Shown here in pieces: positions 1 through 8,885 of a stretch of 64,000 nucleotides of DNA (position 1 is its first letter; each line of letters begins with the position of its first letter). The position numbers and the translations under genes were made by a program. Origin of the DNA: Cyanobium sp. FGCU52 (GTDB lineage: Bacteria; Cyanobacteriota; Cyanobacteriia; PCC-6307; Cyanobiaceae); NCBI GenBank assembly GCA_024958715.1, contig JANWUS010000018.1, positions 62,001 to 126,000 of the forward strand, given 5' to 3'. The notes under the pieces were generated by a model. The model made no database searches, was not told the DNA's origin, and saw only the letters and a program-made list of their open reading frames with translations.

Positions 1-1
1 G

Positions 2-1183
2 CGCACCTACCAGGGGATCGGGCCCGCCCTGGCGCGCCAGCTGGTGGAGGGCCCCGGCGCCGTGGAGGCCGGAGCCGACTCCACGGCGGCCGATCTGCTC
101 AGGCGGCCGGTGGCCAGCCTGGAGGAGCCGCACTGGCAGCAGCTCTGGCAGCACTGGCAGGCCTGGCTCGAGGCCCTGGAGGAGCAGCGCTTCTCTCTGC
201 GCTGGCAGGGACCCGATCGCTGGTGCTGCTGGGCCGCCGATACACCACAGGCCGATGCACCGCAAGCTGATGCACCGCCGGCGGAAGGCCCGCTGCCGAT
301 CAACCGCAGCCTGGCGGCCTATTACGGCGCCCGCCTGGGGGAGCGCCGGCTGGAGCAGCGTCGCCAGGCCCTGGCCCAGCGTCTGGCGGCGGCCCTGGCG
401 CGGGAGGAGCGGGACGCCTCACTGCAGCAGGAGCGGCTGGCGGCCGCCGCCGGCAGCGAGGAGCTGCAGCGCCAGGCCGATGCCCTGCTGGCCCAGGTCG
501 CACCCGACCGGGACGCCATCACCCGGGCCCAGAAGCTCTACCAGCGGGCCCGCAAGCTGCGGCGCTCGGTGGCGGCGATCACGCCCCTGCTGGAGAACCA
601 CCGCCAGCGGCAGGCCTGGCTGGAGGCGAGCCTGGGCTACCTGGAGGATGCGGGCAGCGAGGAGCAGCTGCTGGAGCTGGAGCAGGAGCTGGAGGAGTGG
701 GCCGGGCGGCGCTCCCGGCGAGGACCTGCCGCCAGGGAGGGCAGGCGAAGCGGGCGGGCGACCTCCCGCGAACCCATGGCCGGGCCCCGGCCGCTGGAGC
801 TGCGCAGCCCCGCCGGCCTGCGCCTGCAGGTGGGCCGCAACCACCGCCAGAACGAGTGGATCAGCCTCAGGCAGGCCCGCCGCGGCGATCTCTGGTTCCA
901 TGCCCAGGAGATCCCCGGCAGCCACGTGGTGCTCAAGGCCTCGGAGGGGATGGCGGGGGAGGCCGACCTGGCGGCCGCCGCCGACCTGGCGGCCCACTTC
1001 AGCCGGGGCCGGGGCAGCGGGCGGGTGCCGGTGCTGATGGTGCCCACCGAGACGCTGCAGCGGATCCCCGGCGCCGGCCCCGGCACGGTGCGCCACCGCG
1101 GCGGCGAGATCCTCTGGGGGGAACCGGCACGGGCCCTCGCCGTGCTGGAGGCCCCTAACGTCGGCCAGGACGGACGGCCATGA
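2..1183 (+). CDS. NFACT family protein (RqcH/Rqc2-like), 5' end outside window
   Basis: The frame is open from the left edge, so the N-terminus of this protein is missing; 393 codons remain. The first residues (GIGPALARQL) resemble the helix-hairpin-helix part of NFACT-N. A long Arg/Glu/Leu-rich coiled coil follows, with the family-typical QKLYQRARKLRR. The C-terminal NFACT-R domain has GRNHRQNEWISLRQARRGD followed by LWFH and GSHVVLK. Family knowledge: RqcH binds obstructed 50S subunits and recruits tRNA-Ala to tag stalled nascent chains. The stop overlaps the tatC start (ATGA, 1180-1183), which implies translational coupling. Older annotations call such proteins fibronectin-binding; that name is not supported here. 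Confidence 0.88.
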   Translation, partial: RTYQGIGPALARQLVEGPGAVEAGADSTAADLLRRPVASLEEPHWQQLWQHWQAWLEALEEQRFSLRWQGPDRWCCWAADTPQADAPQADAPPAEGPLPINRSLAAYYGARLGERRLEQRRQALAQRLAAALAREERDASLQQERLAAAAGSEELQRQADALLAQVAPDRDAITRAQKLYQRARKLRRSVAAITPLLENHRQRQAWLEASLGYLEDAGSEEQLLELEQELEEWAGRRSRRGPAAREGRRSGRATSREPMAGPRPLELRSPAGLRLQVGRNHRQNEWISLRQARRGDLWFHAQEIPGSHVVLKASEGMAGEADLAAAADLAAHFSRGRGSGRVPVLMVPTETLQRIPGAGPGTVRHRGGEILWGEPARALAVLEAPNVGQDGRP

Positions 1184-1938
1184 ACGACATCCCCTCCCAC
1201 CCCGACGACGACTTCCCGGCCGAGGTGGAGATGAGCCTGGTCGACCACCTGGAGGAGCTGCGCCGTCGCCTGCTGCGCAGCCTGCTGGCGGTGGTGGTGG
1301 CGGCGGCGGCCTGCCTCGCCCTGGTGCGGCCGCTGGTGCGCCTGCTCGAGGTGCCGGCCCAGGGCATCCGCTTCCTGCAGCTGGCGCCGGGCGAGTTCCT
1401 GTTCGTGTCGCTCAAGGTGGCCGGCTATGCGGGTCTGACCCTGGCCCTGCCCTGGATCCTGTTCGAGGTGCTGGGCTTCGTGCTCCCTGGCCTCACCCGG
1501 CGGGAACGGCGCCTGGTGGCGCCGGCGGTGGCCGGCTCCACCGTGCTGTTCGCCGCCGGCCTGGCCTTCGCCTGGTGGGCCCTGGTGCCCGCCGCCCTGC
1601 GCTTCCTGGTGAGCTATGGCGCCGATGTGGTCGAGCCGCTCTGGTCGATCGAGCGCTACCTCGATTTCGTGCTGCTGCTGATGGTCACCACCGCCCTGGC
1701 CTTCCAGCTGCCCGTGCTGCAGCTGCTGCTCGGGGCCCTGGGGCTGATCGACTCCCGCCGCATGCTGTCGGCCTGGCGCTGGGTAGTGCTCGCCAGCGCC
1801 CTGGCCGGGGCCGTGCTCACCCCCTCCACCGACCCGGTGACGATGCTGCTCCTGGGAGGTGCGATCACCGCCCTCTACCTGGTGGGGGTGGGGCTGGTGC
1901 GGCTGAGCGAGCAGGTGCGGCGGCCCCTGGAGGCCTGA
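1180..1938 (+). CDS. tatC: Sec-independent protein translocase TatC
   Basis: This 252-residue membrane protein is the core receptor of the twin-arginine translocase, which moves folded proteins across the thylakoid or plasma membrane. The TatC signature LVDHLEELRRRL lies at residues 20-31, followed by about six hydrophobic segments, the usual number. The ATG overlaps the stop of the preceding NFACT gene. Possible Tat clients in this window are the Rieske protein PetC and the solute-binding protein at 32194-33231, both with an N-terminal Arg pair before a hydrophobic stretch. Its TGA directly abuts the stop of the convergent DUF3067 gene. Confidence 0.95.
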   Translation: MNDIPSHPDDDFPAEVEMSLVDHLEELRRRLLRSLLAVVVAAAACLALVRPLVRLLEVPAQGIRFLQLAPGEFLFVSLKVAGYAGLTLALPWILFEVLGFVLPGLTRRERRLVAPAVAGSTVLFAAGLAFAWWALVPAALRFLVSYGADVVEPLWSIERYLDFVLLLMVTTALAFQLPVLQLLLGALGLIDSRRMLSAWRWVVLASALAGAVLTPSTDPVTMLLLGGAITALYLVGVGLVRLSEQVRRPLEA

Positions 1939-2250
1939 TCAGAGCAGGAATTCGCTGGCCCTGGCGCCGGGCACGTCCAGCGGCAGGGAGAGGGCCTTGC
2001 CCAGGCGGGGCCGATCGCGGGTGCTGCCCAGCCAGGCCCGAACCGCCGGCGCCACGCCCAGATCGTTGAGGGCGGCGCAGACGGCCTCGAGCCGCTCCCC
2101 GTACTGCACGGGGGTGAGGGGGAAGGACTGCTGCTCCAGATGGGCCCACATCACCTGGACATACAGGCGTCCATGGCGCTGCACGAGGCGGACGTCATAG
2201 GAGGCCTGCCAGCGTTCGCGCAGCAGGGCCAGCAGCTCATCGGCCGTCAG
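1939..2250 (-). CDS. DUF3067 family protein (apparent CTG start)
   Basis: A small conserved cyanobacterial protein of unknown function. From the GTG at 2184 the reading frame gives only 81 residues (HGRLYVQVMWAHLEQQSF and following). The frame stays open upstream and encodes TADELLALLRERWQASYD, which matches what I recall of the N-terminus of DUF3067 proteins (family members begin M-T-x-D-E-L). At the position of that Met the codon is CTG (2250-2248), and I find no in-frame ATG, GTG or TTG nearby upstream. Either CTG is used as start, translation starts at GTG with a truncated protein, or there is a sequence change. It is convergent with tatC, stop to stop. Confidence 0.75.
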   Translation of the reverse strand: MTADELLALLRERWQASYDVRLVQRHGRLYVQVMWAHLEQQSFPLTPVQYGERLEAVCAALNDLGVAPAVRAWLGSTRDRPRLGKALSLPLDVPGARASEFLL

Positions 2251-2380
2251 GGGGGAGGACGTGGGTCCGTTGCAGCAGGGGGCGAGCCTAGGGGGGGCGA
2301 GCAGGCGGCCTGCACTACGGCTTGTTGCAGCCCCCGGCGCCGCCCCGGTGGAGCCGGCACGGGGCGGGAACGGCAGCCCT

Positions 2381-2386
2381 TAATGT
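2381..2386 (+). promoter_or_regulatory. Putative -10 element for petC
   Basis: TAATGT matches the -10 consensus at four of six positions and sits 36 bases before the petC ATG. The leader between them holds the 5-base inverted repeat ACGTT/AACGT (2394-2398 and 2413-2417). No clear -35 is visible. The spacer from the DUF3067 gene (2251-2422) holds nothing else recognisable. Confidence 0.35.
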
Positions 2387-2422
2387 GGGCGGCACGTTGC
2401 CCCGGTTCACGGAACGTCGCGC

Positions 2423-2971
2423 ATGACCCAGATCCCCGCCAGCTCCCCCCGTGGTGATGTGCCCGGAATGGGTCGACGGCAGTTCATGAACCTGCTCACC
2501 TTCGGCTCGGTCACCGGGGTTGCCCTGGCGGCTCTCTATCCGGTGGCCAACTACTTCATCCCCCCGAAGGCCGCCGGCAGCGGTGGCGGCACCACGGCCA
2601 AGGACGAGGTGGGCAACGCCGTCACCCTCAGCGGCTGGCTGGCCACCCACAAGGAGGGGGACCGCAGCCTGGTGCAGGGTCTCAAGGGCGATCCCACCTA
2701 CCTCGTGGTCGATGGTCCCGATTCGATCGGCGATTACGGCATCAACGCGATCTGCACCCACCTGGGCTGCGTGGTGCCCTGGAACAGCGGCGCCAACAAG
2801 TTCATGTGCCCCTGCCACGGCTCCCAGTACGACGCCACCGGCAAGGTGGTGCGGGGTCCTGCTCCCCTCTCCCTGGCCCTGGCTCACGTCACGGTCGAGA
2901 ACGACAACGTGTTCCTCAGCCAGTGGACCGAAACCGATTTCCGCACCGGCGAGAAGGCCTGGTGGGCCTGA
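2423..2971 (+). CDS. petC: Cytochrome b6f Rieske iron-sulfur protein
   Basis: PetC (182 residues) carries electrons from plastoquinol to cytochrome f in the b6f complex. The [2Fe-2S] ligands are in CTHLGC (111-116) and CPCHGS (129-134). The N-terminus has an Arg pair (18-19) followed by a single hydrophobic anchor, as in Tat-inserted Rieske proteins. Length and motifs fit the main PetC of cyanobacteria. petA follows after 44 bases in the same direction, the usual petCA arrangement. Confidence 0.97.
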   Translation: MTQIPASSPRGDVPGMGRRQFMNLLTFGSVTGVALAALYPVANYFIPPKAAGSGGGTTAKDEVGNAVTLSGWLATHKEGDRSLVQGLKGDPTYLVVDGPDSIGDYGINAICTHLGCVVPWNSGANKFMCPCHGSQYDATGKVVRGPAPLSLALAHVTVENDNVFLSQWTETDFRTGEKAWWA

Positions 2972-3015
2972 TCCCTTTCGCTCCCGTCTCCGCCTCCACC
3001 GTCCGACTCCCCGCC

Positions 3016-3948
3016 ATGCGTCGTTCCTTCTCCGCCCTCCTCGGCAGCCTTCTCAGCCTGGCCGTTCTCGTGGCCGGGGCCTCCCCGAGCTGGGCCTATC
3101 CCTTCTACGCCCAGCAGAACTACGCCAGCCCCCGGGAAGCCACCGGCAAGATCGTCTGCGCCAACTGTCACCTGGCCAAGAAGGCCACCCGGGTGGAAGT
3201 GCCCCAGGCCGTCTTCCCCGACACGGTGTTCAAGGCCGAGGTGGAGATCCCCTACGACACCGCCGTGCAGCAGGTGGCCGGCGACGGCAGCCCCACGGGC
3301 CTGAACGTGGGTGCCGTGGTGATGCTGCCCGACGGCTTCACCCTCGCCCCCCAGGACCGCCTCAGCGAGGAGCTGAAGGAAGAAACCCAGGGCATCTATT
3401 ACACCCAGTACAGCGAAACCCAGCCGAACATCCTGCTGGTGGGCCCCCTGCCGGGTGACCAGCACCAGAAGATCGTCTTCCCGATCCTCTCGCCCAACCC
3501 CGCCACCGACAGCGCCATCCACTTCGGCAAGTACCAGCTGCACGTGGGCGGCAATCGCGGCCGCGGCCAGGTGAACCCCACCGGTGAGAAGACCAACAAC
3601 AACGCCTTCACCGCCCCCGCCGCCGGCACCGTCGCCTCGATCGAGCCGGGCGAGAACGGCGCCACCGTCGTCACCCTCACCACCGCCACGGGCAGCGTCA
3701 GCGAAACCGTGCCCGCAGGCCCCTCGGTGATCGTCAAGGTGGGCGACAGCGTCGAAGCCGGCGCGCCGATCAGCAGCGATCCCAATGTGGGCGGTTTCGG
3801 CCAGGTGGATGCCGAGGTGGTGCTGCAGGATCCCGTGCGCATCTACGGCCTGCTCGCCTTCTTCGCCATCGTGGCTCTCTCCCAGATCCTGCTGGTGCTC
3901 AAGAAGCGCCAGGTCGAGAAGGTGCAGGCGGCCGAGGGCATCGTCTGA
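3016..3948 (+). CDS. petA: Cytochrome f
   Basis: PetA (310 residues) is the c-type cytochrome of the b6f complex, passing electrons to plastocyanin or cytochrome c6 in the thylakoid lumen. The chosen ATG gives a signal peptide ending PSWA, so the mature protein begins with Tyr28 (YPFYAQQ), the residue whose amino group is the axial heme ligand. The heme site CANCH is at 48-52. A C-terminal membrane anchor ([18 protein letters not shown]) ends with KKRQ on the stromal side. The frame stays open upstream, but that extension has no signal character. It follows petC. Confidence 0.97.
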   Translation: MRRSFSALLGSLLSLAVLVAGASPSWAYPFYAQQNYASPREATGKIVCANCHLAKKATRVEVPQAVFPDTVFKAEVEIPYDTAVQQVAGDGSPTGLNVGAVVMLPDGFTLAPQDRLSEELKEETQGIYYTQYSETQPNILLVGPLPGDQHQKIVFPILSPNPATDSAIHFGKYQLHVGGNRGRGQVNPTGEKTNNNAFTAPAAGTVASIEPGENGATVVTLTTATGSVSETVPAGPSVIVKVGDSVEAGAPISSDPNVGGFGQVDAEVVLQDPVRIYGLLAFFAIVALSQILLVLKKRQVEKVQAAEGIV

Positions 3949-3959
3949 TCCCCTCCCCG

Positions 3960-4817
3960 ATGCCGTCCCTGGCCGTCTTCACTTCTCCGGGGCCCCTGGT
4001 GTTCCAGCTGGGCCCCTTCTCCTTGCGCTGGTACGGCCTGCTGATCGCCACCGCGGTTCTGGTGGGCCTGATGCTGGCGATGCAGCTGGCGCGCCGCCGC
4101 GGCATCGACCCGGCGCTGGTGGCCGACCTGCTGCCCGTCCTGGTGGTGGGGGCCGTGATCGGCGCCCGCATCTACTACGTGACGCTCGAGTGGCGCCAGT
4201 ACCAGGGCCGCTGGGCCGACATGTTCGCCATCTGGCGGGGGGGCATCGCCATCCACGGCGCCCTGATCGGCGGGGTGCTGGCCACGATCCTGTTCTGCCG
4301 CTGGCGGCGGCAGGCCTTCTGGCCCCTGCTGGATGTGCTGGTGCCGGCTGTGGCCCTAGGGCAGGCGATCGGCCGCTGGGGCAATTTCTTCAATTCCGAG
4401 GCCTTCGGTCTGCCCACCGACCTGCCCTGGCAGCTCACCATCCCGCGGGCCCAGCGGCCCGTGGAATTCCTCGACCGCTCGGGCTTCCATCCCACCTTTC
4501 TCTACGAATCCCTGTGGAACCTGGGGGTCTGCGTGTTGCTGCTGCTGCTGTTCCGCCTTGCCAGCCGCGGCCGCATCCGCCTACCGGCCGGGGCCCTGAG
4601 CTGCGTCTATCTGATGGCCTACAGCAGCGGAAGGGTGTGGATCGAGGGCCTCCGCATCGATCCCCTCTGCCTGTTCGCCACACCACCCTTCTGTGAAGGG
4701 GGTCTGCGGATGGCCCAGCTGGTGAGCCTGCTGCTGATCGCCCTGGGAGGGCTGGGCCTCTGGTGGCTGTACGGCCGCCATCGCTCCCTTCCCGATCCCG
4801 CCGGGGTGGCGGCATGA
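3960..4817 (+). CDS. lgt: Phosphatidylglycerol--prolipoprotein diacylglyceryl transferase
   Basis: Lgt (285 residues) attaches diacylglycerol to the lipobox Cys of prolipoproteins at the plasma membrane. The diagnostic motif [13 protein letters not shown] is at 138-150, and the conserved His precedes it in [11 protein letters not shown] (His 99). About seven hydrophobic segments are visible. It starts 11 bases after petA and overlaps cobM by ATGA (4814-4817), so it is probably co-transcribed with both. Lipoproteins that it could modify are encoded at 32194-33231 and 35027-35581. Confidence 0.95.
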   Translation: MPSLAVFTSPGPLVFQLGPFSLRWYGLLIATAVLVGLMLAMQLARRRGIDPALVADLLPVLVVGAVIGARIYYVTLEWRQYQGRWADMFAIWRGGIAIHGALIGGVLATILFCRWRRQAFWPLLDVLVPAVALGQAIGRWGNFFNSEAFGLPTDLPWQLTIPRAQRPVEFLDRSGFHPTFLYESLWNLGVCVLLLLLFRLASRGRIRLPAGALSCVYLMAYSSGRVWIEGLRIDPLCLFATPPFCEGGLRMAQLVSLLLIALGGLGLWWLYGRHRSLPDPAGVAA

Positions 4818-5575
4818 GCCATCCGGTTCGGATCGTGGGGGCGGGCCCCGGCGCCCCCGATCTGCTCACCCTGCGGGCGGCCCGGGCCCTGGAGCAGGCC
4901 GAGGTGCTGGTGTGGACCGACTCGCTCGTGAGTCCGGCGATCGCCGCCCTCGCCCCGGAAGGCTGCGAACGCCTGCGCACCAGCACCCTCACCCTCGAGG
5001 AGGTGATGGCGGTGGTGGTGGAGCGGGCTCGGCAAGGCAAGCGGGTGGTGCGGCTCCATGACGGCGATCCCTGTCTCTACGGCGCCCTGCAGGAGCAGAT
5101 CTGCCGACTGGCCGATGCCGGCCTGGAGGTGGAAGTGGTGCCGGGTCTGAGCGCTTACCAGGCCACCGCCGCCGCCCTCTCCAGCGAACTCACCATTCCC
5201 GGGCTGGTGCAGACGATCGTGCTCAGCCGCGCCGGCGGCCGCACCGGCGTGCCCGAGCGGGAGTCGCTGGCCCGGCTGGCTGCCCTGCAGGCCTCCCTCT
5301 GCCTCTACCTCAGCGCCCGCCACGTGGAGGAGGTGGAGGCGGAACTGCTGCGCCACTACCCGGCCGACACGCCGGTGGCGATCGGCTACCGGGTGAGCTG
5401 GCCCGACCAGTGGCTCACGGTGGTGCCCCTCAGCGCCATGGCGGCCACCAGCCGGGAGCGGGAGCTGATCCGCACCACCCTCTACGTGGTGAGTCCGGCC
5501 CTGCGCCCCCCCGCCGAAGCCCGCTCGAAGCTCTACTGGGAGGGGCACCACCATCTGTTCAGGGGCCGAGCCTGA
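4814..5575 (+). CDS. cobM: Precorrin-4 C11-methyltransferase
   Basis: A 253-residue SAM-dependent tetrapyrrole methylase of corrin (vitamin B12) synthesis. It has the family N-terminus [16 protein letters not shown] (8-23) and the SAM-binding motif GDPCLYG (84-90). The start was chosen at the ATG that overlaps the lgt stop, because it gives the normal family length; a longer in-frame extension from 4763 overlaps lgt. Cobalt-precorrin-4 methyltransferase (CbiF) is the anaerobic equivalent and cannot be separated from CobM by eye. No cobalamin riboswitch is visible upstream, as expected inside an operon. Confidence 0.92.
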   Translation: MSHPVRIVGAGPGAPDLLTLRAARALEQAEVLVWTDSLVSPAIAALAPEGCERLRTSTLTLEEVMAVVVERARQGKRVVRLHDGDPCLYGALQEQICRLADAGLEVEVVPGLSAYQATAAALSSELTIPGLVQTIVLSRAGGRTGVPERESLARLAALQASLCLYLSARHVEEVEAELLRHYPADTPVAIGYRVSWPDQWLTVVPLSAMAATSRERELIRTTLYVVSPALRPPAEARSKLYWEGHHHLFRGRA

Positions 5576-5585
5576 GGCGCCGCCC

Positions 5586-6245
5586 ATGGTTCCGTCCGAG
5601 CCCCAGCGCGCCAGCGGCGGCCACGACGACAGCACCTTCGAATTCGCGGCCGAGCATCGGGTGACCCCCGGGGCCGAGAAAGCCTTCCTCGACGCCATGG
5701 CCCGGCTGTTCGCCGCCGAGGCCCGGGCGCCGGGCTTCCTCTGCCACCAGGGTCCCACCCGGATGGCCGAGGGCCCGCCGCTGATCTATCGCAGCAGCTC
5801 CCGCTGGAGCGATCTGGATCGCTGGGTGCGCTGGATGGACAGTCCCGAGCGCCGCCGGCTGCTTGAGCAGGCCCACCGGGCCGGCAGCGACTTCGAGGCC
5901 CACACCAACTGGAAGGGCTATGCACTCTGGCTGGCCCGCGCCGCCCGCGAAGCTCCGCCGGTCTGGAAGATCAACCTGCTGGTGCTGCTGGTGCTCTACC
6001 CGTCGGTGCTGGTGGTGGGGCGCCTGCTGCGGGATCTGCCCGCGGATCCTGCCACCACGCTGCTGCTGGCCAACGTCGCCACCGTCTCGCTCACGGGCTG
6101 GTGGCTGGTGCCGCTGATGCAGAGGGTCTACGGCGGCTGGCTGGAGCGCCGGCCCGGCGGACCCTGGCGCTGGGCCGCCCCGCTCTCGATCGCGGCTGTG
6201 CTGCTGCTGGCGCGGCAGATCGCCCTGCTGCTGGGGATTCCCTGA
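5586..6245 (+). CDS. Antibiotic biosynthesis monooxygenase-like domain protein with membrane tail
   Basis: The first 100 or so residues look like an ABM ferredoxin-like dimeric fold (VTPGAEKAFLDAMARLFAAE, later RSSSRWSDLDRWVRWMDSPE), a fold shared by small monooxygenases and heme-degrading proteins. The last third contains three hydrophobic segments (around 135-155, 160-180 and 195-215), so the domain is tethered to a membrane. Substrate and activity are unknown. It lies 10 bases after cobM and probably closes the petC-petA-lgt-cobM run. An imperfect hairpin follows the stop. Confidence 0.7.
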   Translation: MVPSEPQRASGGHDDSTFEFAAEHRVTPGAEKAFLDAMARLFAAEARAPGFLCHQGPTRMAEGPPLIYRSSSRWSDLDRWVRWMDSPERRRLLEQAHRAGSDFEAHTNWKGYALWLARAAREAPPVWKINLLVLLVLYPSVLVVGRLLRDLPADPATTLLLANVATVSLTGWWLVPLMQRVYGGWLERRPGGPWRWAAPLSIAAVLLLARQIALLLGIP

Positions 6246-6266
6246 GACCTGGGGCAGGGCGTCAGG
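6241..6266. terminator. Imperfect hairpin between convergent genes
   Basis: CCTGA (6241-6245) pairs with TCAGG (6262-6266), with two more G-C pairs inside after two mismatches. It spans both stop codons of the convergent pair. There is no T-run, so a role as bidirectional terminator is only suggested by position. Confidence 0.3.
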
Positions 6267-7707
6267 TACAGGGGACCGGTACGGCGGGAGGCTCGTGCAG
6301 TTCCCGCTCCAGGCGCTCGCGATCAAAGTGGCAGCCCAGATGGGCGGCGATCGCCTCCAGATCCCGCTCGCCGTTGCCCAGACAGCAGGTGCCCCCCGGC
6401 GAGGGGGTGACGTTGAAGATCAGGCCCGGAACCGCCGGGATGCTCACCTCGCCGAGCATGAGGCACCGCTGCTGCTTGTCGATCAGCTGGGGCCGGACAC
6501 CGCCGTAGCCCTCGGCGAAGCGCAGGTCGTGCAGCTGGAGGCCGGGAACGATCTTGCGGGCATCCGCCAGGAACAGCCGCCGCCGCAGCCAGGGCACCTC
6601 GAACAGCAGATTGCGCAGGATGTAGCTCCGGATGTCGGCCACCCCGAACAGCTGCCAGAGCACCGCCAGCACGGCACCATCGAGGCGCAGCACCCGCAGG
6701 AACTCCCAGAAGGACGCCGGCACGTAGCGCTCAAGCTGCGGCAGCAGCAGGGCAGTGGGGCCGAAGCGGGTCTGGCCCGGGGCACGGACATCCGGATCGC
6801 CGTGCAGGGCGGCGAAGGGCAGCTTGTCGTTCTGCACCGTGTACACCTTGCCCCGCAGCAGATCCGGGGTGAAGTAGAAGCTGCCGGCCACCGGCAGGCA
6901 CGAGTACTGCAGGCCGAAGCCCATCGCCTGGGCCATCAGCAGGCTGTGGGCCCCGGCATTCACCACCACCTGGCGCGCCCGTATCCGCTGGAGCGGTCCC
7001 GCGGCCGACCGGCCCGGACCCTCGCCCGTGGGCCCCATCTCCACCACAAAGCCGTCGCCGTCGGGGAGGATGCGCTGCACCGTGGTGCCGAGGCGCAGAT
7101 CCAGCCGCCGCTCCGTGCCCCTCAGCTCGGCCCGGGCCCGGGCCAGAAAGGATTCGGAGAGGGCCTCGTAGTCGACGGCGGTGGGGGAGTTGCGGATGCC
7201 GATCGCCACGATCTCCTCGGGCCTGGGCGCACCTCCGGCCAGGGCCACCTGGGGTTCCCATTCGGCGATCGCGGCCGCGTCCAGCAGCTCCATCGCCGGG
7301 AAATGGGGCGAGAACTCCTCATAGCGGCGGCGCAGGAAGGCGCATTCCTTCTCTCCCACCCCCAGCACCATCTTGGGGGTGCGGAACACGCACAGATCGC
7401 GCTCGGCGGGCTCCAGCAGTTCCGCGTAGCGCCCGATCATCTCGGCGGTGCGCTTCACCTTCAGCGCCTTCTCCAGGGTGTAGTTGGTCTCGATGTCGCC
7501 GCAGTGGATCGTCTGGCTGTTGTTGGTGGCCTTGGAGTTCACCTGCGCCAGCTGGCCATAGCGCTCCACCAGGGTGAGCGACGCCAGATCGGTGTAGCGG
7601 GCCAGCTCGAACAGCAGGGCGGTGCCGCACACACCCCCGCCCACGATCAGCACGTCGGTCGTGGCGGCCACCACTTCGTCGCCCGTCTGCCGCTCCTGAA
7701 TGCTCAC
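6262..7707 (-). CDS. mqo: Malate:quinone oxidoreductase
   Basis: A 481-residue FAD-dependent dehydrogenase that oxidises malate and reduces membrane quinone. The FAD-binding dinucleotide fold is at the N-terminus (DVLIVGGGVCG, residues 18-28). SKATNNSQTIHCGDIETNYT and the later GVRPQLIDKQ segment agree with the MQO family. The first codon is GTG; a second GTG at 7674 lies just before the FAD motif and is an alternative start. It ends convergently with the preceding membrane gene. It would feed electrons into the plastoquinone pool shared by b6f and NDH-1. Confidence 0.85.
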   Translation of the reverse strand: MSIQERQTGDEVVAATTDVLIVGGGVCGTALLFELARYTDLASLTLVERYGQLAQVNSKATNNSQTIHCGDIETNYTLEKALKVKRTAEMIGRYAELLEPAERDLCVFRTPKMVLGVGEKECAFLRRRYEEFSPHFPAMELLDAAAIAEWEPQVALAGGAPRPEEIVAIGIRNSPTAVDYEALSESFLARARAELRGTERRLDLRLGTTVQRILPDGDGFVVEMGPTGEGPGRSAAGPLQRIRARQVVVNAGAHSLLMAQAMGFGLQYSCLPVAGSFYFTPDLLRGKVYTVQNDKLPFAALHGDPDVRAPGQTRFGPTALLLPQLERYVPASFWEFLRVLRLDGAVLAVLWQLFGVADIRSYILRNLLFEVPWLRRRLFLADARKIVPGLQLHDLRFAEGYGGVRPQLIDKQQRCLMLGEVSIPAVPGLIFNVTPSPGGTCCLGNGERDLEAIAAHLGCHFDRERLERELHEPPAVPVPCT

Positions 7708-7770
7708 CCTGCCGTCGCTTACGCCAGCGGCAAATCCTCTCGCACTGCGCCCTCCATGGGCGGCTCGTGG

Positions 7771-8670
7771 TCAGGAGCCTCCGCCCATCAGCACCAGCAC
7801 CGCACCAGCCAGCATCAGGGCCGCCGCCCCCAGCCGCAGGGCCCCGCCGTACTCGCCGAACACGGTCACCCCCACAAAGGTGCTGAACAGGGTGCTCAGC
7901 CGCTTGATCGCCACCACGTTGACCACGGCCGTACGTTGCAGGGCCTCGAACTGGGCCAGTCCCGATGCGGTGACCAGCAGGGCCAGCAGCACCAGCAGGG
8001 GCAGCGGCCGCAGGCTCGCCCCCAGCCAGCGGGGCGCACGGTCAGCCGAAAGGCCGCTCTGTTCCCCGGCCGCCAGGGCAGGCAGCAGCAGGGGCAGGCC
8101 CACCACCAGATGCAGTCCGCCGAGCCAGAGCAACGACCCCCCGGCGCGGACCCCCAGCTTGTCCACGCTGGCTCCCACGCCCCAGAGCAGGGCCACCAGC
8201 AGCATCGGCTTGACCCCGGGGGCCCGCCAGAGCCCGCGCCAGCCGCCGGGCCCGGAAGGGCCGCCGCCGAGCAGCAGGGCGCCGGCCACCACCAGCAGCA
8301 CGCCGAGAGTGGCGGAGAAGGCAGGCCGTTCCCCCAGCAGCAGCCAGCCGCTGGCCAGCAGCACCAGGGGCGAGAGGTTGATCAGCGGCAGCACCTGGCT
8401 GAGATCCCCTCGCGCCAGCGCCCGCCCGTAGGCCCAGAAGGCCACGGCATTGATTGATCCGGTGGCCAGCAGCGCCCCCATCAGAGGTCCCCAGCGCGGC
8501 CCCGGGCCCAGCAGTGCCGCCAGCCCCAGGGCCGGCAGCGCTGCCAGAACGGCCGACGCGCCCATCACCAGCCGGGAGCTCAGGCTCCAGCGCCGCAAAA
8601 GGTGGCGGACAAGCAGGTCGTGGCCGGTGGCGGCGCAGGCGGTGAGCAGGGCCAGCGGGATCCAGCTCAA
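7771..8670 (-). CDS. EamA/DMT family transporter
   Basis: A 299-residue protein with about ten hydrophobic segments arranged as two EamA-like halves, each containing a conserved stretch of the type SPLVLLASGWLLLGERP. The family exports or imports small metabolites; the substrate here cannot be inferred. The first codon is TTG with no ribosome-binding site upstream, so the true start may differ. It lies 63 bases upstream of mqo in the same direction and next to a tRNA gene on the other strand. Confidence 0.8.
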   Translation of the reverse strand: MSWIPLALLTACAATGHDLLVRHLLRRWSLSSRLVMGASAVLAALPALGLAALLGPGPRWGPLMGALLATGSINAVAFWAYGRALARGDLSQVLPLINLSPLVLLASGWLLLGERPAFSATLGVLLVVAGALLLGGGPSGPGGWRGLWRAPGVKPMLLVALLWGVGASVDKLGVRAGGSLLWLGGLHLVVGLPLLLPALAAGEQSGLSADRAPRWLGASLRPLPLLVLLALLVTASGLAQFEALQRTAVVNVVAIKRLSTLFSTFVGVTVFGEYGGALRLGAAALMLAGAVLVLMGGGS

Positions 8671-8699
8671 CCGGAGGGGGGCAGGGGGGGACCGTGTTC

Positions 8700-8705
8700 T
8701 ATGCT
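8700..8705 (+). promoter_or_regulatory. Putative -10 element for tRNA-Val
   Basis: TATGCT matches four of six -10 positions and lies 24 bases before the mature tRNA 5' end. No good -35 is visible. Confidence 0.4.
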
Positions 8706-8729
8706 CGGCGTGCTGCGGTCAACGCACGC

Positions 8730-8801
<72 letters not shown>

Positions 8802-8854
8802 TTTGTTGATGAATGCTCGGGAGAGCCAACCTGGGCGACTCCCTTTGTGTCCGG

Positions 8855-8860
8855 CATACT
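8855..8860 (+). promoter_or_regulatory. Putative -10 element for the RodZ-like gene
   Basis: CATACT lies 25 bases before the GTG at 8886 and inside the longer reading frame that begins at GTG 8847. If it is a -10, transcription starts after 8847 and the GTG at 8886 is the real start. Confidence 0.35.
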
Positions 8861-8885
8861 GCGGGCACCAGGTTGTCGTTTCCCG

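Noticed and set aside
4700-4830. Possible cobalamin riboswitch near cobM
   Set aside because: The cobM start lies inside lgt; no B12-box-like sequence or leader space is available there or upstream of the CobT-like gene.
6295-8457. A 720-codon plus-strand frame opposite mqo and the EamA gene
   Set aside because: It is rich in Gln/His/Gly with no recognisable domain, and lies antisense to two genes with clear family features.
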